Origin: Fidelibacterota bacterium
GTDB taxonomy: Bacteria > Fidelibacterota > UBA2242 > JAFGTP01
Length of the DNA stretch: 10,133 nucleotides
Assembly: GCA_029939785.1 (NCBI GenBank)
Contig: JAOZSG010000091.1
Coordinates: 718 to 10,850, forward strand
Direction of reading: 5' to 3'
The position numbers were made by a program, and so were the translations under genes. The notes beneath the pieces are model-generated. The model ran no database searches. It worked only from the letters and a program-made list of their open reading frames with translations, and was not told where the DNA came from. Below, piece after piece: positions 6,499 to 10,133 of the stretch (the first letter of the stretch is position 1; each line of letters opens with the position of its first letter).

Positions 6499-6969
6499 AT
6501 GACTATAAAAGAAGGACTAAAAGCACCTGAATTTTGTCTTAACGACAAAGATGGAACTGAAACATATTTGAAAAATTATATAGGAAAATGGGTTGTTCTA
6601 TATTTTTATCCGAAGGATAACACATCAGGGTGTACAAAAGAGGCAGTTGAGTTTAGCGAAAATATGGATCTATTTAAAAAATACAATGCAGAAATAATAG
6701 GTATATCACCTGACTCTGAAAAAAGTCATATCAGGTTTGCAGAAAAACATGATTTAAAAATTGTACTTCTCAGCGATCCTGAAAAAGAGGTCTTGCAATC
6801 CTATGATGTATGGCAATTGAAAAAAATGTATGGCAGAGAATATTATGGAGTTATCAGGTCAACATTTTTAATTAATCCTGAAGGAAATATTAAAAAAGTC
6901 TGGAATAAAGTCAAAGTAAAAGGACATGTTGATGATGTTATTTGTACTCTAAAAGACAATATTTTATGA
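6499..6969 (+). CDS. bcp: Thiol peroxidase of the BCP/PrxQ family, lacking the usual resolving cysteine
   Basis: This 156-residue peroxiredoxin has the expected BCP length and layout. PKDNTSGCTKEAVEF carries the PxxxTxxC active site with the peroxidatic Cys45. Many BCP proteins have a second cysteine five residues later (CTxEAC); here that place is Val50, so the enzyme is a 1-Cys type or is resolved by another thiol. The other cysteines are Cys13 near the N-terminus and one in the last helix (ICTLKDN). Later family marks such as STFLINPEGNIKKVW are intact. AAGGAG at 6488-6493 stands 5 bases before the ATG. It is the second peroxiredoxin in the window and probably has its own promoter in the 98-base gap upstream. 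It sits between zinc export and import genes. Confidence 0.93.
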   Translation: MTIKEGLKAPEFCLNDKDGTETYLKNYIGKWVVLYFYPKDNTSGCTKEAVEFSENMDLFKKYNAEIIGISPDSEKSHIRFAEKHDLKIVLLSDPEKEVLQSYDVWQLKKMYGREYYGVIRSTFLINPEGNIKKVWNKVKVKGHVDDVICTLKDNIL

Positions 6970-7001
6970 TGTAGTATGTTTATAAAAATTGAAAGTATAT
7001 T

Positions 7002-7823
7002 ATGGAAACCTATAATGTTTTATTTGCTTTTGGATTGACAATCTTTGCCGGACTTTCTACGGGAATAGGAAGTGCTTTGGCTTTTTTTGCCAAAAGAACC
7101 AATCCTAAATTTTTATCATCCAGTCTCGGTTTTTCTGCCGGAGTTATGATTTATGTATCTTTTGTAGAAATTTTTCCTGAAGCAAGACACTCAATGATTG
7201 AAGGAGCGGGTTATATTAAAGGGAACTGGCTTACTGTAATTGCGTTTTTTTTCGGTATTGCTATAATTGGAATAATTGATAAACTTGTTCCATCCTATGA
7301 GAATCCTCATGAAATTCGTAATATAGAAGATTTGAAAAAAGGTAATGATAAATTAGATAATCATAGTAATAAAAAATTAATGAGAATGGGGTTGTTTTCC
7401 GCTTTGGCTATTGCAATTCATAACTTTCCTGAAGGTATGGCTACTTTTACCGCAGCTCTGACTGATCCAAATCTTGGTGTTGCTATTGCTGTTGCTATCG
7501 CCATCCATAATATTCCTGAAGGAATAGCTGTATCTGTTCCAATTTACTATGCAACAGGCGATAAGAAAAAAGCCTTTATTTATTCATTCTTGTCTGGTGT
7601 TTCTGAACCTATAGGAGCATTTATCGGGTATTTGATTTTACGTCCATTTATGGGACCAATGGTGTTTGGATTTTTATTTGCGTCGGTTGCAGGGATTATG
7701 GTTTATATATCACTTGATGAATTATTGCCAACTGCTGAAGAATATGGAGAGCATCACATCGCCATTTTTGGACTGATTGCAGGAATGGCTGTAATGGCTG
7801 TGAGTTTATTATTATTCATATAG
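7002..7823 (+). CDS. zupT: ZIP-family metal transporter (ZupT-like)
   Basis: The product is 273 residues, close to E. coli ZupT, with eight predicted membrane helices. It imports divalent metals, chiefly Zn2+ and in some homologues Fe2+ or Mn2+, from periplasm to cytoplasm. The binuclear metal site is clear: IAIHNFPEG (His140, Asn141, Glu144) in helix 4 and IAIHNIPEG (His169, Asn170, Glu173) in helix 5. The family segments SGVSEPIGA (198-206) and ISLDELLPTA (236-245) also match. The loop between helices 3 and 4 (about 98-127) is charged but has only two histidines, fewer than in many ZIPs. The ribosome binding site is weak (GAAAG). It lies 32 bases after bcp and may be cotranscribed with it. 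A long inverted repeat starts 13 bases after the stop. Confidence 0.94.
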   Translation: METYNVLFAFGLTIFAGLSTGIGSALAFFAKRTNPKFLSSSLGFSAGVMIYVSFVEIFPEARHSMIEGAGYIKGNWLTVIAFFFGIAIIGIIDKLVPSYENPHEIRNIEDLKKGNDKLDNHSNKKLMRMGLFSALAIAIHNFPEGMATFTAALTDPNLGVAIAVAIAIHNIPEGIAVSVPIYYATGDKKKAFIYSFLSGVSEPIGAFIGYLILRPFMGPMVFGFLFASVAGIMVYISLDELLPTAEEYGEHHIAIFGLIAGMAVMAVSLLLFI

Positions 7824-7836
7824 TTTTGTGTACAAG

Positions 7837-7915
7837 AACTTCCGAAGATTAAATGGAAGATAAGCGGAAAAATTAATAACTATCGCATTATTGTTTGGAA
7901 AATCTTCGGAAGGTT
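7837..7915 (+). repeat. Inverted repeat enclosing repeat copy B
   Basis: AACTTCCGAAGATT (7837-7850) and AATCTTCGGAAGGTT (7901-7915) are reverse complements over 14 bases apart from one extra G in the right arm. They could form a long hairpin around a 50-base interior. Each arm also contains a near-palindrome, CTTCCGAAG or CTTCGGAAG. The unit lies between the zupT stop and the ptsI start and ends 23 bases before the ATG. It resembles a small non-autonomous repeat element or a structured RNA. No transposase and no clear target duplication is seen. Confidence 0.75.
7845..7897 (+). repeat. 53-bp intergenic repeat, copy B
   Basis: This stretch matches copy A (5021-5073) at 48 of 53 bases, with five substitutions and no gaps. 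It overlaps the last six bases of the left inverted arm and begins 22 bases after the zupT stop, the same offset as copy A from the msrBA stop. Both copies contain a tiny frame, ATGGAAGATA, that ends within eight codons, so the repeat does not look coding. Confidence 0.85.
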
Positions 7916-7938
7916 AAGTTTATAAGAAAGGTTTAAAT

Positions 7939-9669
7939 ATGACAAAAATGAGAATATTAAATGGGCAAACAATTGTTCCCGGATTGGCAATTGGAAAAAT
8001 TTGTACTCTTTTTAATGAAGATGAAAAGAGTGTACCACATTATTCGATTCAGGAATCTCAGGTTGAATATGAGATTAAGCGATTTAATGAGGGATTAATT
8101 AAAGCACAGAATCAGTTGCAGGAATATATAGAGGAATCTTATAAAACTCTGGATAATAATGCCTCTAAAATATTTTATTCGCATTTTATGATTCTTAAAG
8201 ATAAAAAGATTTCTTCTTCTATAATAAATTCTATTGAAACTAAACTTATCAATGCTGAGCATGCAATATATGATATTTTTGAAAATTTTATTAATGTGTA
8301 TAAAGATAAACACCTGCATTTTCAGGAACTTGTACATGACTTTCAGGATGTCAGAGAAACATTATTAAATGAATTTTTAGTGTCTGATGATGATACAGCC
8401 TGTCCGATACCGGGAAAATCGCCTGTAATTATTGTTACCAAAAGACTTTCCCCTTATATGGTCAATGATCTATATAATAAAAATGTTCTGGCATTTGTTT
8501 CAGAAGAAGGCGGATTTACTACTCATGCTTCAGTATTAGCAAGATCCATGGGAATACCATTAATGTTTAATGTACCTGTAACTTCTTATTGTAAATGTAA
8601 TGATCTTGCGATTGTTGATGCTGAAAATGGAAAATTCATATTAAATCCCGATCAGAAAACGATTATAGAATATGAGAAAAAGAATAAGGCATTTAAGCAA
8701 AATGAACAAAAATATAAAGATATCTCTGTTCTTTCTGCTAAAACAAAAGACAATTTGAATATTGATTTAAAAGTTAATATTAATTTGCCTAATGAAATAT
8801 ATTTGCTTGAAAATCATAACTTTGACGGTGTTGGTCTGTTGCGTACTGAATTTTTGTTTCTTGACAAAACTTTGCCACCAAATGAGGAAGAACAATTTCA
8901 GATTTACAAAAAAATCATCAAGTTATGTGAAGACAAACCGATTACAGTCAGATTATTGGATATTGGTTCTGATAAAACACCGGTTTATTTGGATTTACCT
9001 GATCAGATAAATCCGGATTTAGGTATAAAAGGAGCAAGAGCAGTTGGTTATTTCAAAGAGATATTTCTAACTCAGATTAAAGCATTATTAAGGTCTGCAA
9101 TTTATGGAAATGTAAGGATTCTATTTCCTATGATTACAGATGTTTCAGATATAAAAATCTTTACAGATCTTATAAAAGAAGCAAAAGTAGAATTAAACTC
9201 CAGAGATATAAAAATAAAATCACAAATTCAAATTGGAGCAATGGTTGAAACCCCATCTGCTGCTATTATGATAGACCAAATAATTGATTATGTAGATTTT
9301 ATCAATATTGGAAGTAATGATTTATTTCAATATACTTTAGCTATTTCCAGAGAACACCCTGATATTTATAAAAATTATCATACGCTTCATCCGGCAATTG
9401 TGAGGCTAATAAAAATGGTAATAGATAAAGTAAATGAGAAAAACAAAGAAGTGTGTTTATGTGGTGAAATTGCAAATATTGAATCTGCCTATCCTTTATT
9501 TCTTAATATGAATTTAAATTGTTTTAGTGTCTCAGTTTCAAAACATTCTGTTGTTAAACTTAAACTATCAGAAATTGAAATTAGTAAAACCAAGGACTTA
9601 TTTGATGGATTTTTTAATTTGAAATTTGATGACGATATAGATGATTACCTAAAAAGCATGAATAGCTAA
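7939..9669 (+). CDS. ptsI: Phosphoenolpyruvate-protein phosphotransferase (PTS enzyme I)
   Basis: This 576-residue cytosolic enzyme takes phosphate from PEP and passes it to HPr. Its length and domain order match enzyme I: an N-terminal HPr-binding and phosphohistidine region (about 1-240) and a PEP-binding TIM barrel (about 265-576). The phosphorylated residue is His196 in EEGGFTTHASVLARSMGIP. Barrel motifs are GVGLLRTEFLFLD (Arg302), VRLLDIGSDK (Arg338), MVETPSAA (Glu437), NIGSNDLFQYTLA (Asn460, Asp461), Arg471 and the active-site Cys508 in CLCGEIAN. The usual AxDRGN segment reads AISREH here, a mild divergence, though its Arg is kept. No GAF domain is present, so it is not the PtsP/nitrogen form. 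AAAGG lies 7 bases before the ATG. No HPr, EII or HPr kinase gene is nearby, so its role, sugar uptake or purely regulatory, cannot be told. Confidence 0.93.
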   Translation: MTKMRILNGQTIVPGLAIGKICTLFNEDEKSVPHYSIQESQVEYEIKRFNEGLIKAQNQLQEYIEESYKTLDNNASKIFYSHFMILKDKKISSSIINSIETKLINAEHAIYDIFENFINVYKDKHLHFQELVHDFQDVRETLLNEFLVSDDDTACPIPGKSPVIIVTKRLSPYMVNDLYNKNVLAFVSEEGGFTTHASVLARSMGIPLMFNVPVTSYCKCNDLAIVDAENGKFILNPDQKTIIEYEKKNKAFKQNEQKYKDISVLSAKTKDNLNIDLKVNINLPNEIYLLENHNFDGVGLLRTEFLFLDKTLPPNEEEQFQIYKKIIKLCEDKPITVRLLDIGSDKTPVYLDLPDQINPDLGIKGARAVGYFKEIFLTQIKALLRSAIYGNVRILFPMITDVSDIKIFTDLIKEAKVELNSRDIKIKSQIQIGAMVETPSAAIMIDQIIDYVDFINIGSNDLFQYTLAISREHPDIYKNYHTLHPAIVRLIKMVIDKVNEKNKEVCLCGEIANIESAYPLFLNMNLNCFSVSVSKHSVVKLKLSEIEISKTKDLFDGFFNLKFDDDIDDYLKSMNS

Positions 9670-9688
9670 ACAATGATAATTTTGATGC

Positions 9689-9721
9689 ATCACCAGTCGC
9701 TGTAGGTAATGATCTATTTTT
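9689..9721 (+). terminator. Weak terminator-like hairpin after ptsI
   Basis: ATCACC (9689-9694) can pair with GGT (9705-9707) and GAT (9711-9713) across a 3-base bulge, followed closely by a five-T run (9717-9721). The stretch is clearly richer in G and C than its surroundings. The stem is short, so termination is tentative. Confidence 0.3.
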
Positions 9722-9723
9722 AA

Positions 9724-9754
9724 GAGGATATAAATGTTTATATTGTATTTCTGA
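9724..9754 (+). other. Well-placed ribosome binding site with a six-codon leader frame
   Basis: GAGGA at 9724-9728 precedes ATG at 9734, which opens a six-codon frame (MFILYF) closed by TGA at 9752. It is in frame with the sulfur-carrier gene starting at 9776, but two TGA codons (9752, 9767) separate them. The carrier's own ATG has no comparable site. It could be a leader peptide that helps ribosomes reach the carrier start, or chance. Confidence 0.3.
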
Positions 9755-9775
9755 ATAACTAAACTTTGATGTAAA

Positions 9776-10015
9776 ATGAAAATAAAAATAAAAATTGAAT
9801 TTGTTGGATACCTTGATATTAAAAATGTAAAAGATAATACCTGGGTAGAGATGGAACAATCATTAACCATTTCTGAATTCTTGCTTGAACATGGAATAGA
9901 CATAGAAAATCAGAAATATATTATTTCAACGGTTAATAAAAAAGTACAACCTTTGACATCTATTTTATGTAATAATGATGAACTTTTTTTGCATCTCCCT
10001 GTAGGTGGTGGATAA
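9776..10015 (+). CDS. MoaD/ThiS-family sulfur-carrier protein
   Basis: This 79-residue protein has the ubiquitin-like pattern of sulfur carriers: a first strand MKIKIKIEFVGYL, a helix TISEFLLEHGI (31-41), a strand with STVNKKVQ (51-58), and a C-terminal run NDELFLHLPVGGG. Carriers of this kind are adenylated on the terminal glycine by a MoeB/ThiF-type enzyme and then carry thiocarboxylate sulfur for thiamine thiazole, molybdopterin or tungstopterin synthesis, or amino-acid and tRNA sulfur chemistry. The terminal GG is present here as GGG. The next gene, one base away, encodes the matching activating enzyme. The Arg-poor, acidic body does not separate ThiS from MoaD. There is no good ribosome binding site immediately before the ATG; a site at 9724-9728 serves a short upstream frame. 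Confidence 0.82.
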   Translation: MKIKIKIEFVGYLDIKNVKDNTWVEMEQSLTISEFLLEHGIDIENQKYIISTVNKKVQPLTSILCNNDELFLHLPVGGG

Positions 10016-10016
10016 A

Positions 10017-10133
10017 ATGAATTCTATTTCAAAGCAAAAATTTTTAAAAGAAATTTATAGCAAAAATCCTCCTGGTTTGATTGATAAAATGAAAAAACAC
10101 AAGATTGGTATTGCTGGTTGTGGAGGATTAGGT
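10017..10133 (+). CDS. ThiF/MoeB/HesA-family adenylating enzyme, N-terminus only (3' truncated)
   Basis: The first 39 codons run off the window end. After a charged leader helix (residues 1-28) comes KIGIAGCGGLG (29-39), the ATP-binding start of the Rossmann fold in E1-like enzymes, which adenylate the terminal glycine of a partner sulfur carrier. The short leader before the glycine loop resembles the ThiF family 2 proteins of anaerobes more than MoeB, but this is a light hint. It starts one base after the carrier stop, and the carrier's final glycine codons (GGTGGTGGA) supply a purine-rich stretch ahead of the ATG, so the two are probably translationally coupled. Zinc cysteines and the catalytic cysteine, if any, are outside the window. 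Confidence 0.78.
   Translation, partial: MNSISKQKFLKEIYSKNPPGLIDKMKKHKIGIAGCGGLG

Noticed and set aside
8792..9010. 72-codon + strand frame inside ptsI
   Set aside because: It lies wholly within the PEP-binding domain of ptsI in another frame, is Cys- and Leu-rich without family features, and is a shadow of the real gene.
9684..9721. Possible TPP riboswitch before the ThiS/ThiF-like genes, because CCAG...GTAGG resembles the 3' part of that aptamer
   Set aside because: The conserved CTGAGA element and the ACCTGA segment are both missing upstream, and the space before the ptsI stop is too small for a full aptamer. The likeness is superficial.

Overview
The window reads as a piece of a low-GC (about 30% by eye) bacterial chromosome with every gene on the + strand and short gaps. 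Gene content points to an anaerobe or microaerophile that copes with occasional oxygen: a flavodiiron protein, a rubrerythrin-like protein, a two-iron superoxide reductase and a hydrogenase-associated small protein, with no catalase or superoxide dismutase in view. Strong AAGGAG-type ribosome binding sites sit before several genes. A possible outer-membrane barrel remnant and a possibly exported MsrBA suggest a Gram-negative cell. The phylum cannot be fixed from this sequence; an FCB-group (Bacteroidota-like) lineage is a guess.

Region 1 (1-2461) is a tight oxygen and peroxide defence operon: the end of a flavodiiron protein (O2/NO reduction), a rubrerythrin-family di-iron protein, a Prx6/AhpC-type peroxiredoxin, a desulfoferrodoxin (superoxide to peroxide) and a ferritin that stores iron away from Fenton chemistry. 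Together they cover O2, superoxide, peroxide and free iron. No rubredoxin is present, so the electron donor must be elsewhere.

Region 2 (2525-4999) holds a small TM1266-family protein (linked to [FeFe]-hydrogenase systems), a divergent radical SAM protein with a CX4CX2C cluster motif, and a fused MsrB-MsrA that repairs oxidised methionine. The MsrBA gene has two credible starts, one adding a hydrophobic leader and one giving a cytosolic enzyme with a better ribosome binding site.

Region 3 (5000-7938) holds a shortened barrel-like ORF of doubtful status, a zinc-type CDF exporter, a BCP/PrxQ peroxiredoxin lacking the usual second cysteine, and a ZIP-family metal importer. It is bracketed by two copies (48/53 identical) of a 53-bp direct repeat. 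The second copy lies inside a long inverted repeat, and the first contains the start codon of the barrel-like ORF. This pair is the most notable non-coding structure here.

Region 4 (7939-10133) has a PTS enzyme I homologue without HPr or any other PTS gene nearby, then a MoaD/ThiS-type sulfur carrier ending in GGG, and the first 39 codons of its ThiF/MoeB/HesA-type adenylating partner, cut by the window edge. No tRNA, rRNA, CRISPR array, transposase or phage gene was seen.
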